From contig OZ018409.1 in the NCBI GenBank assembly GCA_963969595.1, positions 20,058,975 through 20,122,974 of the forward strand: DNA of 64,000 nt, read 5' to 3'. A program made the position numbers and the translations under genes. Shown here in pieces: positions 48,643 to 60,945 of the stretch. Position 1 is the stretch's first letter; the number at the start of each line of letters is the position of its first letter. This DNA is from Neckera pumila (lineage: Eukaryota > Streptophyta > Bryopsida > Hypnales > Neckeraceae). The notes beneath the pieces are model-generated. The model worked only from the letters and a program-made list of their open reading frames with translations, made no database searches and was not told where the DNA came from.

Positions 48643-49576
48643 TTAACCCCTAGAGTTCTTTGACTATATTTACACTAAGAATGCTCAGAAATTGCCATTT
48701 TTAAAACAAGTACCAAATTTTTGAAAAAAACTTTTTTTGACATATATTATTGTAGGATCTTGTAGTATTCTAACTTAAGAACATGTGGGAAAAATTTCAT
48801 AAATTTCCACCACGTGGATGGCAACATATAAGTATTTGAAACTACAAAAATTCTTTTTCTGTCCCTCCGGAAAACAGGGCAGTTGTACCTCACAAGCTCA
48901 CGATTCTATGAAAAATGGTCCAAAATGGTAGTGCTTCTTTGAATTCTTTTTCTTACACAAGTTGGCCACATGCTTGAAAATTTTCACATCATTTGGGATT
49001 GTACAAGTTGTAGAAAAAAAATATTAAGTCGACCATCCTAGAGAATGATTCGAAAATACGAAGTTGTTTAGAACTTAATTATGGAATTGAAAAAATGACA
49101 ATTCCAATGGTTGAAATGTTGTAATAAGCAATATGTATCCTAAGATTTTATTTTTTTCAAAAAATGATGAAAATTGAGTAAGATAAAGGATTTCTAAGGT
49201 TAATTTACAATAGAAAAACCACAACTGCCCGCATTCAAAAAAGTCTCATAACTTTTGACTCATTGATCAAAATGTAATGATTCAAAGCTTTTTATCTGTA
49301 TATAACCTTAGAAAATCAATTTCAAATTTTTGTTTTTGAAAACAGTAATTTTCTCTGATCTGCCCAGACTACTTTGTTGAGAAACAAAGTAAATATAATG
49401 CAATAACTTTTGACTCCTATTTCCAAAATGTCAAGACATTCATTGCATATTAAAGATATTCCTTGTCTCCACCTCCTATTAAAATTTGGGCCAAAAATAT
49501 TCAACTCTCTAGTCACACAAACTTGCCCAAAATTTCTACACTACCAAAAATTACATATTGGTCCTTTAGGGGTTAA
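48643..49576 (-). mobile_element. piggyBac-like TTAA MITE, subfamily I, full length
   Basis: TTAA at 48643-48646 and 49573-49576 bound 926 bp. In reverse orientation the ends are CCCCTAGAGTTC and TTGGTCCTTTAGGGG. Reverse-complement landmarks include GTGGATGGCAACATATAAG, GGGCAGTTGTACCTCACAAG, AACTGCCCGCATTC, CATAACTTTTGACTCATTGA and AACTTGCCCAAAATTTCTA. Confidence 0.88.
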
Positions 49577-50678
49577 TTGCAAGAGCTAATCATTTGACTT
49601 GCTTTCTCCATTTTTAATTAGAATTGCAAGTGAACCATTCATGAAAGACCTAGGCTAACAAATAAGGACCTACAACCCAATTTGTTTGAAAATTCATAAG
49701 TAATTTGGAAATGCTCAAAAAAATACAAAACCACTTGGGTTAGATTCCTCATCACTTTCTCTTTCGATTGTCTGAAATATGAGCAAAATATATTCCTGTC
49801 CAAGGAAATACATGACAACGGCTGACAAGCCCTTATATGCTCCAATTCTGAGCATCCTACCTTAATCGGAATTCATCAACGAGCCCAGAACTTGCTGTGC
49901 ACCAAAAGTGCTCGCAGCGTCATACGAAGTTTAATTCCCAATGCACAGAGTGTCTTCTGAGTGCTAACAGAATTCCAAGTTAGTCACCCCGAAGATCAAA
50001 ATATTGCGGACTGTCGCTTCTTATGTTTGATCCCCATATCTTGTTAAGGTAGACGATACCACCCTGTTGTTATCAAAATTTTAGGGTTTGGGGATTTATG
50101 AGCTTTGAAAACACTTTGACGAAGGATTCAGTCGTTTTAGTTTGAAGCAACACATTCCACAAACCCCGGACTGACCTCACAAGAAGAGCAGGCACTATTG
50201 CTAGAAAATGGAGAACTCTTCGTAATCTCCTCACACATTTCGCTCACAACCCTCGATTTCCCGTTACCATGCCTTCGACTCAGCGGTTTCAGCATCTGCT
50301 CAGCTCTAGTTTGGTACTGTAGGTTTAGTGAACGGTGAACAGTGCGTGATTCTCCAGGCGGTGCAACTTAGTTCGACACAACCCAAGACGTGCACGGGAA
50401 TTTCCGGATTCCTTACCTCCGCACCGACATATTACAAGCGTTCTTCCGACAGTACTCGCTCAGGTGAAGCATTCTTCCCCGTGAGTCTTGCATTCTATTA
50501 CATCCAACTTACACTCACACTGATTTCATGTTCTGTACGTGTGTAGTTTCGTGCAGAACTACCGCGAGAGTCGAAGACAGCAGAAGAGAAGGCGACGAAA
50601 AAGTTTCATACTCAACACACAAACGGTGAGCAACTCAAACCCTACCTCTCCATTCTTTTCTCCTATGTTGTGTTTGCA

Positions 50679-50720
50679 ATGAACAGTGAACGTCCGCGCG
50701 CGCGGACGTTCACTGTTCAT
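50679..50720. repeat. 42-bp perfect palindrome
   Basis: The arms GAACAGTGAACGTCCGCG and CGCGGACGTTCACTGTTC meet at a CG centre, and AT flanks extend the match to 42 bp with no mismatch. A sister hairpin follows 31 bp downstream. Confidence 0.95.
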
Positions 50721-50751
50721 ATGAAGTTTGCATTGAAACTTTATTTGAGAT

Positions 50752-50789
50752 GAACAGTGAACCTCCGCGCCCGCGGAGGTTCACTGTTC
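50752..50789. repeat. 38-bp sister hairpin
   Basis: GAACAGTGAACCTCCGCG and CGCGGAGGTTCACTGTTC form an 18-bp perfect stem around CC. It differs from the upstream palindrome by a paired G-to-C and C-to-G change that keeps the stem intact. GTGAACGGTGAACAGTG near 50328 is a related partial copy. Confidence 0.95.
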
Positions 50790-52747
50790 CCCACCGTTGG
50801 ACGCCTCCTGTAGAAAAACGCGGCCGGGACGTGGCATTGGGAAAATCGGGACACTGCACTTGAAAAGCGGAAAAGAAAAGGCTGCGGAAAAAGATGTTGA
50901 ATCTCACTTGCAATTGCCGCGGTGGAAGCCTCCTTTTCCGCGATAACATACTCGCTCGAAATTGCACCTCATTTGTAATTCCGCAAAGTAATTTGGACCT
51001 TCTGCTGGTGACGACTGCTTGCAAGCTTGCACACGTTTCATTGAAGGTACATTACACTTCTCATGCTTGCTACTGGCCACAACCCCCACTCAGTTAAGCT
51101 GTATTCCCCGATCAGTCCTTTTGCACTTTCAGGAATTTCTGCTTGACGCTTGTCGCAAACCCTTCATAAATAGTCTAGCTTCCCTGATCAAGCACATAAG
51201 ATGTATTAGGATTAAATTCAGGTCCAGATAAGGTCAGTTCAGAAGGATACCAACACACTGGTAATCAAAAACGGAATTGAGGAAAGACTTTGCAACAAAA
51301 CGCTCTCAGTTCAACTGCGAAGATGCAAGAGGATTCCCTTACGCCGTAACACCAAACATCGCTTATAAGAACTTGCCTGGTTCTACACACTGATTTCCAT
51401 GAGTGTCGCTTATAAGAACTCACCTGGTTCTACACATTGCTGGCGGAGACTTACATTTCCTCTTCTTGGCAGCAGGAGTGTTGCTGACTGAGGTGATGCA
51501 GCACGTTGTTGTTAGGGTGTCGTTGCAGAGCAGCTGGCGCAAGAGTCTGGGCGGAGGAGCGGCTTTGCCCTCTCGGTTAATGTAAACCCTAAACCCTTCT
51601 ACTCTCGGTGGTTCAATGTGACGTTGGAGACCAGCTTGTCTGTAAATGAAAGTACTGCATTGCAGCAATTATTGGGGAGTTGGTAGAATTCAATTGACAG
51701 TAGAAGAATCCCTTATTGTAAAGAATCTTAAAATAACAAATTTGAGAAAGGCACTGAGCTTACCCAGAATCTCATCGCAATCTGAGGGACGCACTCACCC
51801 AAGTCGCAAAGACAGAATAGACAGTATTGACGAAGCAGCACCTGTTCCGGAGTTGTTGAGAAGTTAGATTAAGTACGCTTAGAAGATTTGACGAAGTGAA
51901 AACATTAGGTGCCGTCTATCTGATCGCAGTCTAGCCTCCTCATTCAGTGGAGTCTAATCTGATTGATTGGAACATAATATTCATGACTACGGCGGCTCCT
52001 CCCGCAAGGATAATCCAATTCGGTCCCTCACTAGCTCCCGGCATGGGTTTTCCTTCGTGGATCCTCGCCCTTAGAGCCTGGACATTGAGCTACGACAATG
52101 AAACAATTTTTTTTTCATAGTAACTCAAAATGATGCAGACATTGAGTCTTAAGTAGTCATTCAGGACTCACAATTTTGTGGCGCAAAGTCATTCAAGGAA
52201 AATCGAAACTCTGATACGTGCGGTTTAGTGAGAATGCACCTGCGGTTGAATGAGAAAGAATCCACGGAGCTTGTGCAGTTCTTCATCGTGGCTTGCTACG
52301 CCACGCCGCGCCTCCGAAGTCTGGACACACATTTCGTGGCTTTTGTCAGTACTAAGTTACGTAAAAGCAAACAGTTCACAGTTACCTTTTCAAGTAAGAA
52401 TTCTGCTGTGATAGTAATATTTGGGTGTTTGTGTAGATCCTGTAGTGTCTGCGTAGAAAGAGTCCTGCTGTAACACTCGGTGGATGTGGATAGGGTCAGG
52501 GTGATATTGCTGTAGAGAAGGTGAATCTGTTTGAAATTTCTATGGAAATTTTTGACATACTAGTTTGATGTTTGTAGAGCAAAGACTATTTCAAGAACTT
52601 AGAACGAGGGGCTACTGAAATACATCCAGGTACAGATTTTGTTTAGTTCTGCTAATAACCTGTTGTACAATAAGCTTCTTTGTTCTGATTTATCTAGTTA
52701 TTTGCCATTCTATTGAGTTTGGAAGATGGCAGATTGGCAGTTGTGTA

Positions 52748-53691
52748 ATCCTGTGCCAGGTGCATTGTCGGTTCGACGGACATTTGGGATTACGGGCAAG
52801 TACATACGGGCTGAAATTTTGTTGTGATTTTTTGAAATTTTTTTTGAAGATAGAAAAACTCATAAGCTTTGTGGGAATATTTTTTTTTTCATAATCGGTG
52901 CCCGGGAAAAAAAGTTATGACCAAATAAGCTCAAAATAGGGGACAACGGGCAGTCCAGACAGTAAAAAAAAATAGACAAAAATTTGAATTCTTTTTTTTA
53001 TATTTTTTATACATAGATTATATTTTTGTCTATTTGAAAAGCTTTTATTCATTTCATTTGGATTTGTTATGAGAAAGTTCTGAACATTCTTGTTTTTTGG
53101 GCAGTTAGAGCATCTTTTTGAAAAAATAAACTTCTAGGATGCATTGCCGAATGCAATTTTTTTTTCAGGGTTTTTCAGTTTTTTTTTTTTTTGCATGGTT
53201 TATATTACTTGCTAGAACAATCTCACCATTGGGATTAGTGCATTTTAATTCCATCTAAAATATATGAATATTTTAGATTTTCCTTCTATCTCGTACCTAC
53301 TTCTACTTAACAATTTTTTAAAGAATGATAATTAAGTTTTTTTGATTTTTTTTTTTTTTCCTAGACTCTCAACTCAATTCTCCACTAAAAATTTTTAAAG
53401 CTCAAAACTTTGTAGTGCAAAATTTTTAAGTTAAAAATGTTCAAAGTCCAAAAATCTAGTCATACAATGTGCTGAATTTTTTTTTTTTTCACTTTAAACA
53501 CAGATATCTTGCAATCTGTGCGGTCAAAAATTCTAAAATTTTTTCCTCACACTCTCATACTAGTTATGTGTAAGATCCTACGGTTAGATGTGAAAAAAAA
53601 ACATTTTTCAAATTTTTTTACTTTTTGCTATAGAAATGGCAGTTTTGAATGTTTTTTGGCAGAAAAAGGGCCTCGGTCCTTTAGGGGTTAA
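52748..53691 (+). mobile_element. piggyBac-like TTAA MITE, subfamily II, 5' end decayed
   Basis: The 3' end GGTCCTTTAGGGGTTAA is intact (TTAA 53688-53691). The interior follows the copy at 12492: GTACATACGGGCTGAAATTT, AGTTATGACCAAATAAGC, TCTTGTTTTTTGGGCAGTTA, AATCTCACCATTGGGATTA, AGATATCTTGCAATCTGTG. The 5' end keeps CATTGTC and GGACA only; its TTAA and inverted repeat are gone, so the start is approximate. Confidence 0.82.
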
Positions 53692-54319
53692 GCATTGATG
53701 CTTTGTATGATGTTTATGCAGCAAAACAATGAGTTCCAGAACCACCTAAATTGCTAATTTAGTCGAGCGTTTAAGTCACATTGTAGCGGTGGTTCCCAAT
53801 TTGATATTCTTACTTAGCAAAAAGTCGTTCATGAAGATCCTGCTCTTGCATTGAACTTGCATATTACACCAAACTTGCATTGAAGCATACTCTGGCTAAT
53901 TAATTTGATTGTCATTGATGCCCAGCATAAGAGAATGTGAAAAGAATGGTTGATTTTTACACCACCCTTGTCAGTTTGAGAAGTTATTGGTATTGCAATC
54001 CAAGGGTATGCTGAGCTCTCACAGTTTTAGAGATCAAAACGAAGTTTATTGCTTACTTGTCGCTTAATTGAATTTGCTCAGCAAACCTCATGGTCTTAGG
54101 GTCTAGGATTTATTGTGATCATGCAGTAGTGCTTTTATTTCTTCAGGCGCTTCTGTGCCATTGCTGCTTAAACCCTAGCAGTGTGCCAGTCAATTTAATG
54201 TTCATTTTCACTTCATGAATTTGGAAGTGAAAATCCATCTTTTCTTAATTCTTTGAGGCAGTCAGCTATGAAATTGACCATTGAAGAACTGATTGCCCTC
54301 TTGGAGAAGCTAAAATCCT
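53692..54319. other. Intergenic, nothing recognised
   Basis: No gene, TIR pair or tandem repeat recognised. Confidence 0.4.
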
Positions 54320-54560
54320 TGAAACAATATTCAGGTAATTTTTGTAGGGAGAAAAATGAAATCAGTATTTAGCTCAAGTCGTTTCAAATTTTTTGGACCT
54401 CTTTGAAATTAGTTACGATTTTTTTAAGGTGAAATGCAATGGTAACTAAAATTGACCACCTCCTGAAGTGTACATTGCTATGACATTGAAGAAAGCAAAA
54501 TGTATGTCTGCGTCATGATTGCTTTTAGAGCACACTCGCTTTTAGAGCTAACCTTGTCAT
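54320..54560 (+). mobile_element. Small dispersed repeat, related to 63361-63649
   Basis: Shares TTTTTTGGACCT, GAAATTAGTTA, GAAGTGTACA, AGGCAAAATGTA-like and GATTGCTTTTAGA words in the same order as the element at 63361-63649. Its own terminal repeats are not clear. Confidence 0.5.
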
Positions 54561-55202
54561 GTTTAAAACTTAGAATTAGATGGAATTTCACAAAGTGTTT
54601 TTCAAGTATAGGACTAAACAAAGGACATCAAATGTAGCTTTTTCTATTGTGATTAACTCTTGAAGGACCAATCTAATATTTATAATATGAATTGTTAGTT
54701 TATAGGAATGGGTTTCTTAAACCTTATTAATCTTTATGACTTTTTGAAGTAGAAATGTAGTGATCTTTGAAATTGCCCATGTCCTAAAATATAGACTATT
54801 TGTATTTTGTTGGTATTATTTACACAAGATTTCTAAACATTTGTACCAAGTATTATGGATGATATAATACACAAATTCCATATAAACAATGAAGTTGGTA
54901 TTTTTTATACTAATTCTCTTTGGAAGTCCATGAATTCGCAAGCCTTATCTTTTTTTCCTTCCAAAAAAAATATAAGAATTTATGTTTTAATATATTTAGA
55001 CAAATTGGAAATTCACAAATATATGGTTCATTGCTTGACAAATATATTTAGTCTCTTGCATTGTTGATGAATTTCCATATGTGCTAGATGTCAATGTCCA
55101 AACTGATGTATATCATTATTGTATTATAAATTGACATAAATGGAGATTAAAATAAAAATATTATTAAGAGTCTAATATTCCTAATAATTAATTATATATG
55201 TA

Positions 55203-55790
55203 ATTTATAAAATTATGCTTTTGTGACCTTGAAAGTAAATTTTTAAAAAGCAACGCTCGCAAGGATCTAGCAGATTTCATGGAAGTGGAAGCGGCCCCTA
55301 CATATGCGCCAACACATAATACTAGTGATTTGGAGAACAAAGAATCAGAAGGTGTTGAAATGGACTTGGAGGAAATTGAAGGTACACATGCCATAATAGA
55401 ATTGTTGTCAATGTTGCCACCATATAACTTTCTGAATTTTGAGCCGTTGCTATTAGGCAAGGATGGATATTTTTATGATAGGGAGAATGTACGATATGTT
55501 TGTCATGGTAATCATGAGGGACCTCATACATATGAGAGGGTGAGTTCTATCTTGAAAGCACCTACTCTGTTGTGACTTTATCAGAGGGAGTGTCATTGCT
55601 CATTGCAAGCGCTATGGTGGATAGGGCATTGCAATACGCCTCTCCGCCTCTCCTGAGTCCAATTGGCGGACCAAGTGTAAATGAAGAAACAGAGGCAGTT
55701 CGTGGAGGAGAAGTGGAAGATTTGACACAATCATCACCATGCGTGTTGGAGACACCAGATGAAGTAGTGTAGTAATTGGAGGTCATTGTG
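55203..55790 (+). CDS. Unidentified two-part open frame, possible gene fragment
   Basis: A plus-strand frame is open from about 55203 to 55575; its first ATG is at 55279. It reads as acidic and low-complexity (LENKESEGVEMDLEEIEG), then a more structured end (NFLNFEPLLLGKDGYFYDRE, CHGNHEGPHTYER). After TYER the DNA reads G then GTGAGT, a good splice donor. A second frame (GVSLLIASAMVDRALQYA...ETPDEVV) runs to a stop at 55772. Joining them would need a 47-bp intron, shorter than plants normally use, so a frameshifted relic is as likely. I do not recognise the protein. Composition is less AT-rich than the neighbouring DNA, which supports former or present coding. Confidence 0.35.
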
Positions 55791-58377
55791 GTACATGTGA
55801 CGTTATTGTAGGATGTGTAGAAGTCTGGTTTTAGAGTGTGTTTGTTTTGAAAGTGTCGGTAGATGTTGGAGTGGATTTTTTATGTGTTGTGTGAATTAGA
55901 TCTCTGGAATGAAAGGATATTGGTCATACCTTCAATATCATTTTGATTTCCGAAATAGCTTTTCCTATGATTAATGTGATTTTTTGTTGTTCATATGTTA
56001 TTGGCATAAAAATGATATGATATGATTGTAATTGCAATTCACAATGTTGAAAGACTGAAATATAAAAACAAAAAAAATAATTGAAATAAGACAAACATGT
56101 ATTCTTTACTTGTTTAGCCTAAAAGTAATCTAAAAAGCATCCCCATACAAAATCCGTATGCACAAGTGAAGCACATAGAGATTTCAAAAAAACAAAGTAT
56201 TCTTAAAAAACTTGGGGGGGCTCAACTTTTAAAAAAAAACTCTTTTAATGAATAGTAATGCATACGGTCATTGCACTTGGCCAAGTGCAAAAATGCCTAA
56301 TTTTGTGTTATAGGCTCATACATATTCCAACTTGAACTCACTCACATACACCGCAACCAACAAGGCATGAAATTTTATCATATTAATTTGGACAATGATC
56401 ACATCACCATTTTCAATTTTTAGATTTCTCTCCACAACTAGTTTGTAACCTTGTAACATTCCATCCAATTAACATTCAAAATTATCCTCTTCTTTTCACA
56501 ATTTCACTCACCTAAACTCTATAAGCAAAAGAAAAATATACAACCTACTTGGATTGGGACTCTCACTCAACTCTCTTGCGGTGGGTGACCGCAAAATGAA
56601 AACTCACCTTAATAGGAACCAAACAAGCGGTTACCACCAACCCCACTTGACCTCTTAATTGCACAAAATTAACCGCCCATTAGAAACCGCAGCTAATTCG
56701 CCAATTGGAATTCCAACTTGGATAGCAAGCTAACCTACTTAGAGCAGCAGCCACCACTTAAAACATTGAATCTTTGCAGGCTTACTCAACCCCCACCTTG
56801 GCATAAAAACAATCTTATTTACAAAACTAAACACCAGTTTGAGCAACCGGATTGATTACTACATCCAAAAAGAACATAAAAACAACAAAGGAAAACACCA
56901 AAAATAAGTCCAATTAGGAACTTCACAATTGGTGTGACTGATTTAGCATGTGATCTATACCCTATCAATATAATTTTTTTGGAAAATTGTGAAAACTGAC
57001 TATAGAAACAAATCCTATACATTATATTTTGAGAGTAATGGTTTGATCACCTACTGAACAAGTTAAATTCCTTGTAACTTTCATATAATTAATGCAAATT
57101 GAATGTATCAAAGAATTGCATGGACATAAATGTATTTTATGTCAAAAAATATTTAAAATTTAATTTCAATTTTTGCATTTTTTTTTTTACTACCCATGTT
57201 CAAACATTTGTGTTTAAGAAGCATCATTTTTTTCTTCCATGCCCTAATCATACTACTAAAATCATAACCTCCTCTGTAATATCACAAATACTTCCATTAA
57301 TAATAGGGACTCATGCTTGCTATGCTACGCATTCATTGTATCACATATTAGTAAAATTTTGATATATTTGAATAGAATGCATGATAAAAATTTCAATAAG
57401 TCTTTGAAATAATTAATTTTGATATTTTGTAAAAATAATCTCAATCATATATACATAAAAATAATATTCACACAATGTAATATTACAGAAATAGAGTAGT
57501 AGTTTGCAATCACCTCTGTGGCTCTGTAATATCATTTTTACAGCTTTTATGATTTCAAAATTCTATTGCTACTACCAAATGATTTGAAAAATTTATTCAA
57601 TTGAAGCAATTTTGGATTTCACAACATTTAAGTTGTTCATGACGTTTTTGAAATTTACAAGTTTTTCTTTTCAATTCACCAAATTTTTGGGTTGCCATTG
57701 TTTCTAACGATTGAGTCAACTTTTGAATGCATTACAATAAATGTGTATCTTTTACGCTATTTACCATTGCATATATTTCATTCATCATTCAATAATTTCT
57801 ATTGTACATTTCAATATATGCTTACTTATAAACAAAATTATATAAAGATTTTAGTAATTTTTATTTGAAGATTTATTGAAATTTATGTTTTGCATTTTAT
57901 CTAATACATAAAAATTCTAATGAAATTCTAATGATGAATGCATAGCATAGCAAGCGCCAACCGCTAGTTGAAGTAAAAATAATATTCCCAAAAATATAAT
58001 ACATTCCCTTATCTAATTTGAGTATTTGATGTCATAAGAACCTACTAAAATCTTAGACAAATCATTCTAGGACTGTGAACCTTCTAAGGGTTAAATTCTT
58101 TTCCATTCATAGAATGAAATATTTTTGTGATTTATTATTTATCCACATAACAAAATATATAATCATGAGTGATTGAAATTTATCCTACACATAGAATAAA
58201 GCTACTCAAGTAGTTAAACTTTCTCAAGCAGGTTGCAGGTACTCTAATACTTTGTTAAATCTTCACATATTTTAAAAGACTCTGTAGTTTCAAATTTTTC
58301 TATATTCATGTTTAAAAATATTCCCTTGCTTGAAGCTCTTGTATGCATAGGATTAAAAATACTTTTGTGGTTTACAC
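55791..58377. other. AT-rich intergenic, nothing recognised
   Basis: No gene recognised. TGCACTTGGCCAAGTGCA near 56271 is an 18-bp palindrome next to the repeat shared with 45430. Possible relic family ends are TTAACTCTTGAAGGACC at 54653 and CTTCTAAGGGTTAA ending at 58094. Confidence 0.45.
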
Positions 58378-58925
58378 TTAATCCCTAAAGGACTGAATGA
58401 TTGTTGAACGTACGCAGGAGATCTTGGGTAGGTGTGTATGAAGTCATTTTTAGCAGATGTTCTTCAAATTTTGATACAAGGTGTGAACATATTCCCTCTT
58501 AGTGGCCCAGATCAAAACTTATGTTGTCCTAAACTTTTGGGCAACCCGGGCAGTATGTGTAAAACTCCTCTAATAACTCTGAAATTTGGCATGTATGTAA
58601 CTTACATGATACAAGATGCAAATGTTACAAAAAATAACCATATACAGTGTAAAAATCTCACTTAAAAGAGGAGTTGAAGTCCATTGGCCTTGTTAGGCAA
58701 GGTTGGAAAAAAACTTTTTCTTTTAACTTCAAATGTTATAATCTTTCAATCTGTGTGGTCAAAAATTTTGAAATTTTTTCCATACATTCCTAGAGAAGTC
58801 TGATACAGATTTTTATGGTTGAATTTTGAAAAAAAATTATTTTTTTAAATTTTTCTTGTTGCCCTAAACAGTGATAGTTTTTGTCAGTTTTTGCCCCAAA
58901 TGTGCTTTAGTCCTTTAGAGGTTAA
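58378..58925 (+). mobile_element. piggyBac-like TTAA MITE, 540-bp form
   Basis: TTAATCCCTAAAGGACTG at the left and AGTCCTTTAGAGGTTAA at the right (TTAA 58378-58381 and 58922-58925). The interior keeps the 3' family module (TCTTTCAATCTGTGTGGTC, TTTTTTCCATACATTC) and a GGGCAACCCGGGCAGT block near 58539, but is shorter than the 0.9-kb forms. Confidence 0.75.
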
Positions 58926-59667
58926 AGCGCATACACAAAAGTTATTAGATCTTCTTGGATAAAAAATAAAAAATCATGGGGCACAAATATTCAACATCAC
59001 AACATTGCCTTTAATTCAAGCAATCTTGGAAAAATAATTGTTTCAGTGTAATCCTAGACATCAAATCATTGAATTGCTACAAAATCTTGATCTCTAATAA
59101 AAGGACAAAAGAGCCCACTTTGTTTTCTTTGAGAACTTGGGCATACTCTATTGACTTTATAATTTGGATGTATTGCATTAACTTTTCAGGGTGAATGCTA
59201 ATTATCTTAATCTACATGTGAAACTTTGTTTCAAATCAATCCAATCAAAATGCAAGAATTATAAATTGAAAAATTTCCATGTTAAACCAAGTAGATAATA
59301 ATATATTCTAAAAATTACAATAATTTTTTTATTGGATTGTATAGATTGATATCTACTCAAAAACATCTAAACCGTTCAATTCTGAACAATTAAGAGAAAG
59401 TTATGAAGAGTTTTATTTGTAAGGCAATGAATGTAAAAAAAACATGTTTTAAAATCTCAATTTTGAAAATTTCAAAATTAAAAATAACTATGGATACCAA
59501 TTATTTAGTAGAACATTTTGGCCATTGGAATCAACAATTTTCAATTTCTTGTAAAAAATATTAGCAAATTAGATTTTTCTTTTAGTCAATACCTCCTTCT
59601 ACTTTATAATTTTCTTAACCCTTAAATGCCCGAGGCACCAAAATTTGGTGTTTGCAAAACTTTGAAG

Positions 59668-60415
59668 TTAACCCCTAAAGGACCAAGCACCGTTTTTTGG
59701 CAACATAGTGATTTTGGGCAGCTCACTACGGATGGAGTTTTTATTTTTTTTCTTTGAAAATTTTACACAACATGTGCCCAAGGAGTAGCTTTAAGGCCCA
59801 ATAATTTTCGTAGCTTTTTACTATACGGTTAAAAAGTTATTGCATGATATGTGATTTTCATTGGATGGCAGGCAGCCCGGGCAGCTCAAAAAACTTCTTT
59901 AAAAATGACTCTAAGAAAAAATAAAAATCTGAAACTGGTTCTTTAGATTTATATAGAAGTGTGAAGCTTTGAATCATTCAATTTGGATCTATGAGTCAAA
60001 AGTTATGAAGATTTTAAGTTTGTGGGTAGGTATGGAGTCTTTCAAAACCATACCTACCCACAAACTTAAAATCTTCATAACTTTTGACTCATAGATCCAA
60101 ATTGAATGATTCAAAGCTTCACACTTCTATATAAATCTAAAGAACCAGTTTCAGATTTTTATTTTTTTTTAGAGTCATTTTTAAAGAAGTTTTTTGAGCT
60201 GCCCGAGCTGCCCGCCATCCAATGAAAATCACATATCATGCAATAACTATTTAACCGTATAGTCAAAAGCTATGAAAATTGTTGGGCCTTAAAGCTACTC
60301 CTTGGGCACATGTTGTGTAAAATTTTCAAAGAAAAAAAATAAAAACTCCATCCGTAGTGAGCTGCCCAAAATCACTATATTGCCAAAAAACGGTGCTTGG
60401 TCCTTTAGGGGTTAA
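59668..60415. mobile_element. Near-perfect fold-back derived from subfamily I
   Basis: Left arm 59668-60035 and right arm 60048-60415 are both 368 bp including TTAA, reverse complements with few differences, around a 12-bp spacer. Each arm equals the first ~370 bp of a subfamily I element (compare 11562 onward): CCCCTAAAGGACCAAGCACC, TTTTGGGCAGCTCACTAC, GGAGTAGCTTTAAGG, AGTCAAAAGTTATGAAGATT. The element is therefore two 5' halves joined head to head. Transcription through it would give a long hairpin RNA. Confidence 0.93.
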
Positions 60416-60715
60416 ATAAAAACTAGCCAAGTTTCTATTTTTAGTAGTTTCTATTTTTAGAAATTTTTTATTGAAGTCTAATTTTAGCACCAAAAATCCG
60501 ATCTTAAAAATAAATGATAGTGATTTTTCTATTCAAGTTTTTGTACAAGGGTACCCATTGCAATCTTGACTTCCTGTAGTGTTGAGAGCTCTTGGAAACA
60601 AGCCTCAAATACACTAGATCTTGGAGAAAAAATCACATTCAAAATTCAAATAAAAAAAGCGTAGAGTAGATTTTAAGAAGCCATAAATTGATCAAGGTTA
60701 TACAAGTTACGCCCT

Positions 60716-60945
60716 TTAACCCTTGAAGGACAGACCGGTAGCCATGGAAATCATGTATTGTGATTCCGTGTGACATCATCTAATTTGAAAAAGTCTAATA
60801 CATTCATTGGAAGTCAAAGAACTGTTGAAGATCTTTCCTTCTTACTCCTAATACCGAGGATGAAAAGTTGCACTTCTGTCTTGTAGGAAAAGATTCTTTG
60901 TCATTCAAAGGACGCAGAATGTCCTCGGCGGCGTTCAAGGGTTAA
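60716..60945 (+). mobile_element. 230-bp TTAA MITE, best copy
   Basis: Ends TTAACCCTTGAAGGAC and GCGTTCAAGGGTTAA (TTAA 60716-60719 and 60942-60945), with TTGAA in place of the CTAAA of the large forms. Internal words shared with 4455, 16547 and 29233: CATGGAAATCATG, CATTCATTGGAAGTCAAAG, GTTGCACTTCTGTC and TTTGTCATTC. Confidence 0.85.

Larger units (their letters stand above)
49577..52747. other. GC-richer island without an identified gene
   Basis: From about 49860 to 52500 the composition resembles the upstream regions of genes A and B rather than the AT-rich background. Splice-like words are present (CAGGTGAAGC near 50461, ACGTGTGTAG near 50537). Plus-strand frames of 60-80 codons occur at 50328, 50894, 51019 and 52228, but none has a recognisable domain. 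It may be the leader of an unseen gene, a long non-coding RNA or a gene relic. Confidence 0.4.
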
